A stretch of DNA of 64,000 nucleotides, taken from positions 620,001-684,000 of the forward strand of contig QEYB01001685.1 in assembly GCA_017562135.1 (NCBI GenBank), given 5' to 3'. The notes below the pieces were generated by a model that did not search any database, was not told the DNA's origin, and worked only from the letters and a program-made list of their open reading frames with translations. Positions 32,982 to 45,332 of the stretch are shown here, in pieces. The position numbers and the translations under genes are program-made. Position 1 is the first letter of the stretch. Each line of letters begins with the position of its first letter. The stretch comes from Dipylidium caninum (taxonomy: Eukaryota > Platyhelminthes > Cestoda > Cyclophyllidea > Dipylidiidae).

Positions 32982-35900
32982 ATCCAATTAAGGCATCCAT
33001 TTGAGGCATCTTCCCCTTCTGTACAGACGAAAGCATGTGTATCTGTCCAAGTGGCGTGGATTTTTACCCACTCCATAAAAACGGTTGTTAATTCCATTTC
33101 CTTACGAATGCTCTTGCATTATCGTAGACGACGGTGAAGAAGCAAAGTGTGTATCAATTTGAATTTTTATGTAAGTAATAGCATCAGAGCATGTTCATAT
33201 ATAAGAGGCAATGGAGAAAGGACATGCTCCATGTCTGAGGCCATTCAACTCGCCTCTTTTGCCTGTCTATCAACCAAAAAGTTCACCCCCCCTGGGTATA
33301 AACGTCATTCATGTTTTTAGTACTAGAACTACAGGAATATTATGGATTTGGCCATTTCTTCCCACACAGCCAGGTGAGCTGATCCCGCGCAGACTAACAA
33401 TAATTTATGAAATAATTGAGCACGATATTATCAAATCGAAACATATTACTAACTTTGAAATTTCACGTGTTTATAAGGTGTCCCCTGCATAATACTTGGC
33501 TCAACTTAATGGGAGTTTGCTTTCAGTTTCTACTGAACTGTTTATCTCAGCAGGGAATTTCTTGTCTCTTAGTGTTGGGATGCAGCTGACATCTGGTGAT
33601 AAGCTGGTAAGTGGTCACTTTAATGAATCGACCTCAATAAGTAGTTAACCTTACTGTTTTGAACTAATACGCCACATGATTACACAGATTACTGTAGTCG
33701 CAACATCTATCTTTATCATCTGCTATCGGTTATATAAATTAACTGCATTACGATGTTTAATCAAGAGCTAAATAATATTTAACTGGTATTTATAGTATGC
33801 TGTTTTCGATCACTAATAAATTTAAAGTGAGGCGATGAGTTTATGCAGCGCAAAATTTAGCCAGTGATTCTTGAAAGAGCTAATACAGCATCTATTGTTT
33901 GAATTAATCACTTCTCCACTGAAAAACATGACCTGCGTTGCCTGCTGCTACGTGTGCGCGTGGAAAACTAATCTTAAGCGCCAACTGGCCTGTCGTATGT
34001 TGGAAGCTGCAAATTAGCGTCACAGCATGATTTTTTACGGTCAATAGAAGATCATATTTTGTCCGACTTGGCTCTAGCCTAAACTAGTCGATTTCCTAGT
34101 TACGGGTACTGAAAAACGTAGACTGGTGTAATCTGGCTCTCTGCGTTGTCATTTCACAAAATGCGTGTACAAAATTCAAACTATGAACCGTCTCCCCGTT
34201 TATGCTTCATGAAGAATTAAATGAAGGCGATCCCTACGATTAGGGATTTTCTCTACTTCATTAACCTTCGAGTCCCTGTCAGCAGTTGCAGACTTCTACT
34301 TGATAGGTTGTTATATAGTCGCAGATAACGACAGGAACGATGTAACAGCATAGCCCTCTTGCATGTCAAAGGGCGAGTGTGGCATTGACAATTATCGTGT
34401 GTTCCTCATGAAAAGTGATTATTCCAACTGACAAAATTGTTAATATTAATATAAAATTTTGGGGTACATGGTAGATTGACTTTTTTGACATTTCTCATGT
34501 TCTAGGCTGAAGGAATGGTGGTTGGACACGCGTTGCTGCGTTAATTGCTCAATCCCATTGCTTTCGCGCAAACTAGCCTTCCGTAAAATGGTCGACACTT
34601 TGCTGACATTAAATGAATCTTAAAGTAAATGGGTAAATATGTTGATGGTAAGACTTTTAAGATAATCAGGTCGTTTCAAACCTATCCGTTTCAAAGGTTC
34701 ACTGTCTGCAAACAAACACGGTGTGCTACCACACCCATAATTTCACTCCTAACACCGTTAGTCTCGTTTGAATTGTTAGGTCCACCCCTCTCTGCCTTAC
34801 TTTTTACCGGTGCGGAGTTTAAGCTGCTTATGGTGCCTTACCATCCGCCCTATCAGTATACAATTAATTAATTATTAATTAATTAAGAGGAATTGTCTAA
34901 AAAATAGCAGGCTGTGTTTGTTAAATCCCCGGGTCAACTGTTGTTTGCCTTAGCTAACACTTTCAAATCTTGTGGTCAGTGCTTGATCACGAGTGGTTTA
35001 CTACCACCACGGCCGTACGTTCTCTTGGGCCATCAAACAGCAAAATGATGCTTATTCGCACCCCGATGTCGAAAGGGGGAGTGGGGAGAATAAACCGAAT
35101 AATTTCCAGACAAGGACGTCCCTAATTAGCTCATACCACGTTTTGGACATCGAATGTTGGTGGCAGGCGCGTCTCTTAATTACCATTCAAAACACGGCAC
35201 GATGCATTAAACCACACAAGAGTATCGGCGTGTGTCCCCTGGCGCAGTGACTACATTAATTAACCGCAAATCCCTCAAAAATTTTCAGCTCTGTCTGGAT
35301 ATCAGAAATTCTTCCCTTGGATCAGGCCAGTGGCTCCGAAAAACTTGTCTAATCTCTGTCATAATTGTAGACTGTGCCAAGGTACCTGCATCGTAGTAGC
35401 ATCTTGAGTCATGCATACCCTTAAAAAATGATCTCTACATCCAGAAATACTCCACTGGAGACTAAAAAGGATGGTGAGACGCTTTTGAATCGGTTAATGC
35501 TTTCACACCATAATAAAAATTGGCGGCTTTGAATAAATGCGAACCATACAATCAACAGGTCCCATGGTTGAGTCTTTACAGAATACGCAAAAGGTTAAGC
35601 GAAATTGGTTGCTAACATTATCTTCTACCCACCGTCTCAACTAGCTTTGTGAATGAAGAAATTCGCGGATTTTATTGGGTGGCAGAAGAGTCCATTGCAG
35701 AGCAAAAAGTGAAATGACAGGCGATGAGAGCATTTCAGTAAAGAGAGAGAATGTTGTAGCTGTCGACCCACGAGGGTACCCATGAAGGGAGACAGGCAAA
35801 TGGGTGGTCTTTCACCTTGCCGGAGGAGGTCAAATGAATGGGCGGTAGTGGCAAGAGGTAGTTCCATCCTACGATTTCTATACTGCCAGCATTAATTTTA

Positions 35901-37199
35901 CCAAAGCCTAAGGTTAACGCGTCATATAGTAGCCACGGAGTTGACAGACTCTCAATGACATTGAAACTTTCTCTCCTCGATTTTCTGTTAGCGATTTTGA
36001 AATACCCGCATGCTGTTACGATTTAAGTAGCTTCCACACCTCTATTTAACATCTTAGCAGTCAAGTTTTTGTTCAAACGGACTTGAAGAGCCTCAGTGAA
36101 TAAAGGCGCTTACCGATTGGCCGGACTTCCTGGCCCAAGGGTGCCAGGCTACTCTTTGAGGTGTTCGTGAAGACAGGAGAATTTGGGTGTAGGCTTCAAT
36201 GCCCCTCACCCTCTTCCATCAAGCACTACGGCATCCCCAGCCTCGTCTTATCCCGCATCACGTGCACCAGTTTGTCGCTAGTATTCATGGGAGACGAAAG
36301 AAGTGCATACTCGGCCACCGCGCGTGCTCTTGTGGGGAGGAAGGAGAGTCGCCATCTGAATTAACCATACAGCTAAGGCAAATAGAACGGCTGTGTAGTA
36401 TAAAGTAGGCACCAGTGTATTACACCGCATGAGAAGCTATTTTCTGTCTCACAATAAGACATGAGAAAGTAGGGTATTCCAGAAAATTCATCGTCCTGCT
36501 TATCCGCTTCCAAATTTCAGGAGTTGTATCTTATGTCCAAGTTGGATCTAATTAAGGTATGGAATGCTTCGGTTAGAATGGACGCTTCACTCCACCGCAG
36601 AGGAGATGGAGGGTTACCGAACAGATTTCGTCGGATTGCACTCAAGTTTCCCCAAAATGTGTTCGATCTCCTGGCTCTACTTCATCTACTTTATTCCACA
36701 AGTCACTTCGATCTTGTCTTTGCAATGAAAATTCTAGATATGAATATTTGGGGTCGGAGGTTCAAATAGGGCTGCGTGAAACCTTCCTATCACATATTTA
36801 AATAAAAAAAACACCGGCCGAAAAAATTTATGGCGGCGAGTTCACTTTCTTCACAGCGTGGAGGTGAAGTACAAGGTAATTGAAGTCCAACTCGCATCAG
36901 AGTCGACGTCTCCTACTCCCACCGGACAGCATTTTAGCGTCCTCGCCTCCACCACCGCCCATTTGTCCTCCTCAAGGCAGGAAATTAAGAGACGGTAGAG
37001 GCGGGCATTTAGGCGGCAGTGATGCATGAAAGCAGACTGCGTTTAAATGCATTTCTATCGCTACCCACTTGACTTGCAGTTGACTGGTGAACGGCAAAAT
37101 GTGGGCATTTGATGAGAGTGGGAAGTGCTTTTATTTGGTCGGGTAGTGAGTCCGATGGACGGGACAATAAAAACTGCCAATCTAAAGTAACCCGCCTAC
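32982..37199. other. Intergenic, no gene recognised
   Basis: About 4.2 kb, AT-rich, with a small palindromic 'ttaattaat' cluster near 34862-34885. Short candidate exons, such as 36522-36557 between good splice signals, could not be joined to anything. No RNA gene recognised. Confidence 0.35.
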
Positions 37200-37725
37200 T
37201 TATTCACCGCAATATAAGTAGTATGTGTTCGGATGTGGGATAATATAATCAGAAAAAGGAAAGTGTAGTGGCCATCCCAAGTACAGGCGTTCTATTTAAG
37301 AGTTCTCGTTTTGCCCACTCTTCTTACATCTTGCTTGCAACGGGACCGAAGTTGGAATTATTTTCAGAGGATGAAAAACGGAGTAATTTGGGTGGATGCT
37401 TCCCGCCTCGCTCCTTCCCATACGCCGCCAGTTCAATGTTACGCGCAATTTAGTGCGAATGACAGTTACGACGCGGAAATTTTCCTTTGTTTTGGACCTC
37501 AGGATGCCTTGAATGCATGCACATGCTACTAAGTATGCAACTGTCTACTTATTTACCGCATAATAAGCAGCATGTTTGGTCAGAGAATAATGTAAGTTGG
37601 AATTATTCCCCCCGGATGAACAGGGAAATAATTGGGGTATGTGTGCCTCCGGCCTCTCCCCTTTCCATGCCTCACCCTCGCCAAATGACCTTGACGTTTC
37701 ATCACGGGAGGCTCATTCGCTGAGG
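37199..37725 (+). repeat. Diverged local direct duplication
   Basis: Two similar blocks: 'ttattcaccgcaatataag' (about 37200) against 'ttatttaccgcataataag' (about 37551), and 'agttggaattatt' (about 37350) against the same at about 37590, each followed by a gcctc/cgcc-rich stretch. The unequal spacing (351 and 240 bp) indicates an insertion in one copy. Not coding as far as I can see. Confidence 0.5.
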
Positions 37726-39809
37726 ATTTCATCTTCTTTTACATTAAGAAATCACTACTTTTGGGGGAAGGTAAAGATTCTCCAACGGTTGTGAGGATGG
37801 ACGCAGAGATCTGGTTTGCAGCCCTTAAGGCGCCTGTCCCACATCCCCTAAAACCCTGAATTTTAGGACGATTCAGTACTGAGTAAACACTATTGAGACG
37901 TACGGAGCGTCGGACATGAGGGAGACGAAGATTTTGGGGAGTAGATTAGCGCCAGCACGTCATCAGCACTCACGACTCCCCGAATTCTCTCGTCATGGCT
38001 TGAGGCTGGCATGAGACATGAGGAATGCGTTCCCGAGGCGGAGTCGGTGTTTCGACTTCTGCCACATGACCAAATGACAGTCTGCGTCATGAACTGCCAC
38101 ACATGCCCACGTGAGAGGGGAAATTTGGTGGAATGTTAGCTGAAAGACTGCAATGGCAATATGGAAGACTCATTTGTGCCAAATGGGCGCCGAACGCCTT
38201 CCGGTAATATGCTGGAAGGCGGATTTAAATCCTCCCATTCCACTCACATTCAGCATTATCCTCGCGGTAAAGTGGAACGATCCACGCCAGTCATACGAGA
38301 TGTTTGCCAAGACTCGACTCGGCAAATCTAATGCAGTAGCAGATGGATTTGGAGGCGGATCCCGAAAACGAGTTGGAGGAGTGAGGCCCTGAACAGACCT
38401 ACGTCTCCCATGTTGCTCTAGATGGGTCCAAAATGACGGTGGATGCTGGCACTCGCCGTCCACGCCTGCTTTGAGCTCAAATGCACCCGACGCCTGCACA
38501 CTGTGTCTAGACGGCGAGACTTGCCAACCGACGGGTAGACGGTCAAGTCACGCGACGTTCACACAGACACAGGCGTGGGCGGGCATGGCGCCCGTGACGA
38601 ATGAGGGCAATTAGCCTTGTCGCCACACCGTCTGCTGCCCGGAGTTGAGGCTTCAGCCAACCTGAGCACGACAGGCATGATAACTCATCAACTTGTCGGT
38701 GGACGAGGCGACGTCCGCGTCTAGACTGCCAGTCTGGTGGTTTAAGCGACAGAATTCTTTTGTCGGGACGCGTTGTCGTGGCGAGCGACGCGTTTTACTC
38801 GCTCGTTCTTTGTACTCTTCCTCGTCTCTCTACCCACATCACCCTGTTAAACTGCCTCCCACGCCCTTTTTCCGTCCTCCCGCTCTCCCTCCGCCTCCCT
38901 CTCAGTCCCGACTCTCGCCTCGTGGCTTTTATTTGACTGCCATTATCGCCCTGTCACACTCACCGGCTGTCTGGAGTGTCTCCCTTCCATCGGCTTAATT
39001 ATACGCGCGACGCAATGCCTCCCTCCGGCCTGATGGCCCAAATACTCTGAACAAATAGCCTGACAGGACTTTTTTTGCCCTGCGTAGCGAAGTGGCTTGG
39101 ACGTTCGGTGTACGCTTAGCTACAGAATTTGACCACGTCCCAGCAAATACCCTTTTCTACTTCGAAATGTCTGCTCAAGGCTCAGACATGCCGGGTGAGC
39201 CGGTCAGTCTTCTAAAACAATAACGTCCACGACTCTTTCCTCGTCCTGAAGTGACACCGGTTTGGTAGTAGCTACAGGACCACTCTTGAAGGAGGATTAG
39301 TGCGTTTTGACGTATTGGCAGCTGATTAACTGGTAGAGGTAGGGCAAAATTTTCAAGCTGAAGGCGTTTTAATGTGGGTCATCCACTTTCCAGACTCGCC
39401 AAGGTTCCCCTACGATTTTTGGTGACATTTCTTAATAAGGATCGGACCTAAATCCGCCTCGAGGGGCAAAAAAGCCCGCTGAAGATGCAACACTCCAATG
39501 TGGTTGAATTACGCAAAGGTTTTCGGGAAGTATTCGCTTGGAAACTATGAAACAAACGTTTCGTGTTTAGCCTATGTTCTTCTGCGACTGCGAGACACGC
39601 ATTGTAACGAGTGATCATTATTTCTATTTACAAACATTAATTCCTAAGTTTCTACTGTGTATGATTTGATTTTTGTTTCATTTTTGTCGAAAATGGATGG
39701 AATCAAAACGTGATTTACACTCACTATTCGTGTACGAGTTGAAATTGAGGAGTAGCACAGCCTAATAAGCTTCGTGGAACACTAATGAGGCGTTGAGAGA
39801 TGAATCCAC
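37726..39809. other. Intergenic, no gene recognised
   Basis: About 2.1 kb. Open frames at 37890-38102, 38153-38499 and 38693-38998 are on both strands, are rich in simple composition and show no domain. Confidence 0.35.
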
Positions 39810-39824
39810 TAGTGAAAAAATGCT

Positions 39825-40400
39825 TGAAGTTGGTTCCAAAAATTTGGTTCTGGGTACGGGGCTATCGTCGAGGCGCCTCGAGGAGGACCACCGTTGCACG
39901 TTAATGATGACGAAGAGGAATTAAGGACTACGACAACGACGACGATGACTGTGGAATCAGCTCGAGAACTTGGGTCTAAATTAAGAAGCAACTACCGAAA
40001 CAGCTACGGTCGTGCTAAAGCATCTGCGTACATTAGACGATAAAGTAGAAAAAGGGGACTCCTGCGTGTCGGCCGCACAACCTGACGCAACTGGGGATGG
40101 TCGAGTGAGCGGAAGAGCAGATGAGCATCTTCGTCGCCTCCCTCGCTGTGCACGATTGCCACCGACTCTACGCCAAATCTCAGCACTTCTGATGCAAAGT
40201 GGATTTCGCGTGATAATCAAAAAACTAGCAAGCAAATGGGTGGATGAGGAGACAGGCCCAGGACACAGCCCTCGGACGAGATTTAATGAAAAAAAGGAAG
40301 ACATTCTGGTTAGCATATGGTGGAATGCCCAAGAAGTGATTATCCGCTGTGGCTTCTTTCTCTCCCCTCCCTTCCTGCGACCACCAGGCAAGATTATGAT
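39825..40400 (+). mobile_element. Mariner-family transposase fossil, copy 1
   Basis: Decayed transposase in several frames. In order: WFQKFGSGYGAIVEAPRGG and HVNDDEEELR, which match the WFEKFRSGDF...PRGRP linker of mariner helix-turn-helix domains; SARELGSKLR; ATVVLKHLRTLDDKVEKG, the second helix-turn-helix with its KVKKL-like basic end; then, after a frameshift and loss of the first catalytic block, KWVDEETGPGHSP and EKKEDILVSIWWNAQEV, matching the KKVMLSVWWD block before the second catalytic Asp. Stops, frameshifts and an internal ACG/ACA run at 39928-39950 show it is dead. Flanking terminal repeats were not identified. Confidence 0.75.
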
Positions 40401-40414
40401 AGCAAGGAACTTCT

Positions 40415-40600
40415 GAGAAGAAAATTACTCGGTGGTGGTTTGAGAAACTTCGTTCTGGAGATTTGAGTATCGTCAAGGAGTCTGAGGACGACTGCGGAAT
40501 CCGATCCGCACAAGCAGCTATTCGTGAAGTGAAGAGGACTGGCCAAACAGCCACGGTTGTCTTAAATCATCTGCGTATAATGAGTGAATAAAGAAGAACA
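40415..40600 (+). mobile_element. Mariner-family transposase fossil, copy 2 (N-terminal part)
   Basis: An open frame begins EKKITRWWFEKLRSGDLSIV, continues through a divergent linker and reaches GQTATVVLNHLRIMSE before a stop. This is the same helix-turn-helix region as copy 1, with better WFEKLRSGD conservation. It lies directly downstream of copy 1 in the same orientation. Similarity continues weakly to about 40660 ('gactgacgcaagtg'). Confidence 0.75.
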
Positions 40601-40979
40601 CAAAGTTGGACTCATATCTGCCGGTCTCAGGGACTGACGCAAGTGCAAGTGCGCAGGACAACGCTGAACGAGCAGTCAGAGCTTCAAAGTGACTTTTCTT
40701 CGTCCACATCCTTCCCATTCAGCCGATGTTTCACCAACCTCTCCTTTCTTAACTCTGAAAATGGATTCCATTTTTTTCAAAAAGTCACATGGCACTTGTC
40801 TAATCGCTGGTAGAAAGTCGTAAGATGCCAAAGGAAGTTCTTTCGATTGACTATAAACGGAAACAATGTGGAGAATCTGAAAATTTTTTGTTTTTCGCCT
40901 TCTACTCAATGCCCATTTCATAGCTGCCACGGCAATAACAGCTCCCAGCTAACGGCGATGAGAGAAGTAGTTGGTGTCT

Positions 40980-41310
40980 CGGTAGGAGCGTCTTCAAAAA
41001 AGGGAAAAGTTGGACTCATGTGTGCCTGTCACACCAAGTGATGGAACTGCAGACGATCCAGCGACCGATCTTTGTTGCTCCCTTCGGAATCCACAAATGC
41101 TGCCGCTGTTACACCAAATCTCAGCACTTCTGATGAATAGTGGAGTTTGTTCGACAGTCAAAAAGGACTAACGAAATGGGTAGACAAGAAAAGCAATTTA
41201 ATAAAAAAATTGTGGTTAGCATATGATGGGATGCCAGGAGAAGGAGCCTGCGTATTCCCTTCCTCTCTTTCTCTCTTCCTTCCCTCCTTCCTACAGCCAC
41301 CAGAAGAAAG
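40980..41310 (+). mobile_element. Mariner-family transposase fossil, copy 3 (C-terminal part)
   Basis: Nucleotide similarity to copy 1: 'ccaaatctcagcacttctgatg' appears at about 40173 and 41114 (fewer than 20 identical bases in a row), followed by the same KWVD...WW-encoding block ('ttagcatatg' near 40311 and 41218) and a CCTCCCTTCCT-like tail ending in 'ccaccag'. Together with copy 2 it may be one disrupted element, making this a tandem pair. Confidence 0.6.
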
Positions 41311-44300
41311 CATTTGAGCGGCGGAATCCCATTGTCGTGGATGATAAGAAACTTCTACTTATCTCTATCGCCTGTTTCATCGTTTCCTGCCCAATATTTT
41401 AGGAGTGCAGGTGGCATTGAATCCCGGATGGTGGCTTTTCGGGCAATTAGACTTCTGCGGCATTCTTGGCGCCCTGTTAGGATAGGAAAAGGAGACCGAC
41501 AGTCACTTGGTCTATGTTGGATTGCCCCTCCCTCCTTCCTTCTTTCCGGCAACCAACAGACCAAACCGCAACAACGGAGGAGTCCCAATGCCCTGACTGA
41601 AAGTGATGTTAGACATGAGAAGAAACGGAGAAAGAAGGGGGAAAAAGCCGAGCAGCATTGCCTACTCGACACGGCGCCATCTCACTGCACGATGAGGAGG
41701 AGGCTGAACGCCGACCACAGGCAAATCCACCGTCATCCTCCTCATCCACCCGATCACTGCGTTCTCCGTAATTATAGAAATAATTTTTTCTAGGAGAAAA
41801 CCACATACACTAACCAAAATGATGTGTGAAAAGACTTTGAGTCGTTCATTTAAATCTAAAAGTAAAGACATCTTTCAACAGAGCACGTCTGCCTTGGCCG
41901 ATCGTTGGCAGATCGTCGTAGATCCCCAGTGAAATTACTTCGACTGCATGCAATGGAAAACTTAAAAATTTTTGCCTCATATTTTCCACTTATTTTCAAC
42001 ACTCGTTTCATTGTTTCCAACCGGGAATGATGACGATGACGACCACCGAAGGTGTTTATCCATCATGCCGTTGCACCGACTCGAGTGGTCAGCGCCGACT
42101 CCCACGACCGAGGCAGTCGGACGCTCACACAGAGGATCAGTTGTTCGACGCCGTCCCCTCGACTCACGACGTGAACCGTCGGGGAGGACGAACGCGACTG
42201 CAGTCTAATAATGCCGACAAAGGTCTGCCTCTCCACAATACTTCGTCGAAGCGTGTGGAGGTGCCTCCGCCAGTCGTTCCCACTCCCCAAGAGATCGGGC
42301 GACAGTTGGAGTCGGGTGATGGGCTCCCACTCGACCGCAACAGCAACGCTAACAACCGCCCAACCACCCCGTGTGGGCGGCCAGTGTTTCGTCCATTCCG
42401 AAAGCGCCACTTTCGGACGGCGGTCACGTGGCAGGACTCCTTCACTCTCCCCTAGAAAAAGTGATTATCACCGACAAAAGGAGGATGAGAAGTGCTTTAA
42501 GTGGCCAACAAAGGACCTCTTCCTTAAAAACAAAGGAAGAAAACAATTTCACCGAGGGGGCGGTGGGAGAGCGGGGCAGAAATTTTAATAAATGTTCTTT
42601 CAATCTTCGTCCTCCACGGCCCAGCAAGGAGATGGCGGTGGCAGACGCCCACCGCCGTCTTGTGTCACTTCCATCTGCCATTTTCGTACTTCTACGCAGC
42701 CTAAACTGGTCATTCGTTTCGTGGGCTTCAACTAGCCCTGCAGCATTCGTTGAGGGCAATGAAAGTTGTTTCCCTGACGTCTCAACCCCCTCCACACGAT
42801 CTTACCGGCGCCGATGGGGAGGTGGAGGGGCCGAGAGGGCAAAATATTATTGGTCCCATTAGGTGGAACACCACAGCCCGACTGGCTCGGTCTGCATGGC
42901 GCAGGGAGCTTCAAGTCTTGTTGAAATTTTAATAACGCCTCTTCCATATCCTTCATCGTCACCCGATATTTCTCCTACCGAATATTACCTTATACACAAT
43001 TATGGAGTTATTTCTAGGAGAAAAAGAAAATAAGTTAACCGAAATGATATTATAAAGCGCTTCGGGTTCATTTACTAACTTTTAAAATAGTCCTTTTTTC
43101 CTTCAAAAAAGACGTGATCCATCTAATCCTCGGGAGAAAGTAGCAGATGCCAGTGAAAAATTATAACTGCGCATTTCATAGTTTCAAACATAGTTCTTAA
43201 GGCAGGCGCGTTTTGACAGCGAAAGTGTCCTCGTCGGTAGAGCGTTTGACGATTTCCCAGAGGACAAATCGTCGAGTAATTCATCAACGCTCGCACAAAC
43301 CGACCACCGCCAACCCGTCTTCGCTTGCGCCTCGGTTTAATCCCCACCTGCCTCTAGACGCCCAGGATGGGCAACAGCCGTCCTGTCAGACGACGTGGCA
43401 TTTCAACTCACACGAATGCAAAGTCTTTGCATGCATGAAAGGCGATTTTGTAGGAAGAGCACATGCGGTGAGGCGGTAGGCTTCTAGGACAAGATTCATT
43501 GGAGCCACGTCAGTTGTAACATATGGGCAATTTCCAAGCCCACTGTCGTTGGAGTGCAGGTATTCAACCTGGAATGTGCAAAACACGCGTCAAAAAAGCG
43601 CCCGAGGAAGGCAGTGTCGCCTCACCACAAAAAGCCATTGATAGCTGACTGTTAGAAGGCAACTAATGTTACGTTGGGCAAAGGTAGCAACTCCAAGACG
43701 GCCACCAAGTCGCTAAGCTGTGTGAGATCGTTGAAGAGGTGAGGAGTTCTGGATAACATCACACCTTTTGTTTTTTACTTATAGTAAAAACCCATTTCGT
43801 GGTTTCCAAACCTAATACCTACCCCACCGAAGGGCGTCAGAACAATTTCCAGTGGTTGAGGTCTGCGTGGGGACGAGGGTGAAATTCTTCCCCGTGAGGA
43901 ATGTGCTATGTCGCCTCGGGTGGTCGGGAGCACATTCTTTGACGGCACTCCACAATTAAAAAGTGATTGCCTCGAGTCACTCCGCCATCCCTCCTGACCC
44001 TGCCAGGTTTTGTCTGACTAATTCGATGTCACAACAATCAGTTGTTGGCAAACAACCGGGTTCCCTGCTACACGAAGTTGCGTTCTCAACCGCAATGTGC
44101 GCATGTGACAAATGCTCGGATTGTCATGACGGGCTGTTGACAAGTAATTGAGGGGATAAGTTGAAAAAGAACCGTTCACTCACGTCATTTAAAAAATTGC
44201 GATCAACGGAGTCTCAAGGCTGCGGGAGGAGAGCTTACTTTGGCCGGCAGTAGAAGGGAAGCGGAGAAACCGCGTGTCAAGCGAGAATTCCGCTTGGACT

Positions 44301-45332
44301 GACGGCGAATGCCTCCACTCCAGACGCGTAACCGTAAACAGTTACTACGTGGAGAATGTTATGCTCCTTCCTCTCCACTGTCGATGGCCAGACAAAGTGC
44401 CTCGAGCATAAACAACAGGCGACAAGGCCAGTCGACGGGGGGTTAGACGCGCGGACTAATGGCCCGTGGTGGAGGAAAAGCCACCTCGGCGACTCGGATG
44501 GCGAGTGCCAGTGTCTGGGGGATTCGAGCGAGCCCGGTGCTCTACTCGGGAGTTTGAGCACACGTCGGGCGCCTTGGCCCCTCCTGCCAGCCCCTCCGAC
44601 CGCTTTGACCCGATTATTTGAAATGGCCAAAGGTGTATCAGTCCACGACCTACTTATTGTTCAGTCGGATGGCAGAACAAAATGAGGTGAGAGCTTGAGT
44701 CTTGCCGACGTGTCAGGCGAGTTGGGACTCCAATTGACAACTGACGGCCCTTCTTCAACCAAGATTCGACTGCATTCCTGTCTTTAGATTAACGCCAAAT
44801 TAAACAACCCAAGATTATTTAAACACACCCAAATCTTCCTTTTTTTACTCGAAAGTATCAACTACCACACCTCGGAATGTGATCTAAGCTGGCTTAGACA
44901 AATCCAGACCTAATTTTCGAGAGTTTCGAGGCTTGTCTTGAGCGCCCACAAGGGCTTTTTGGACCGAGTGTTCGGTCGGCAATTAGGGGAGTGAGAATAC
45001 GTGCCACCGAAGGTCCAATCACCTACCAGTCTGGTTTTCTTCCCCTCCCCCTGGCCGGAGAGGATTAGCCGCCTGGGCGCTCTCCCGTCCCCTCGTCGGG
45101 AGGGTGAGATAAAGAGCTGAGAGAGCATGAGTGAGTGAGTGAGTGACGGAATACTTTGTTTTAAAGCACTGAGCCCCCTCGAGACACCAAACATCCCCAC
45201 GTGGACGGCAGTGCAGAGGAAGGGGAGACGTCAGATAGAAAGGGGAAAAAAAGAGCGCGTTTGGAAAGCAATTGACACCACTTCGGGGCTGCATACACTA
45301 ACGGGGAGTATCGCATTAAGATAAGAAACACG
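41311..45332. other. Intergenic with local duplication, no gene recognised
   Basis: About 4 kb. Long overlapping frames on both strands at 41314-42862 (up to 163 codons) have no domain and stem from GC-rich composition. A diverged repeat pair, 'ttctaggagaaaa' with 'aaccaaaatgat' (about 41788-41823) and 'aaccgaaatgat' (about 43010-43050), is 1.2 kb apart. Nothing else seen. Confidence 0.35.
41770..43060 (+). repeat. Diverged direct repeat pair, 1.2 kb apart
   Basis: Copy 1 is at about 41770-41840 and copy 2 at about 42990-43060. They share 'attat', 'ttctaggagaaaa', 'aacc.aaatgat' and 'aaag' landmarks at similar spacing. The repeats may be ends of an old insertion or a duplication. Confidence 0.4.

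Noticed and set aside
36199..36408. KKCILGHRACSCGEE frame as a possible third Cys-rich paralogue
   Set aside because: It shares only a C..LGHR string. The CELC, ITNEFS and PPNxFPFG blocks are absent and no matching splice sites were found.
41314..42862. Cluster of long overlapping frames on both strands (up to 163 codons)
   Set aside because: GC-rich region with open frames in many phases, no domain, no splice-consistent conservation.
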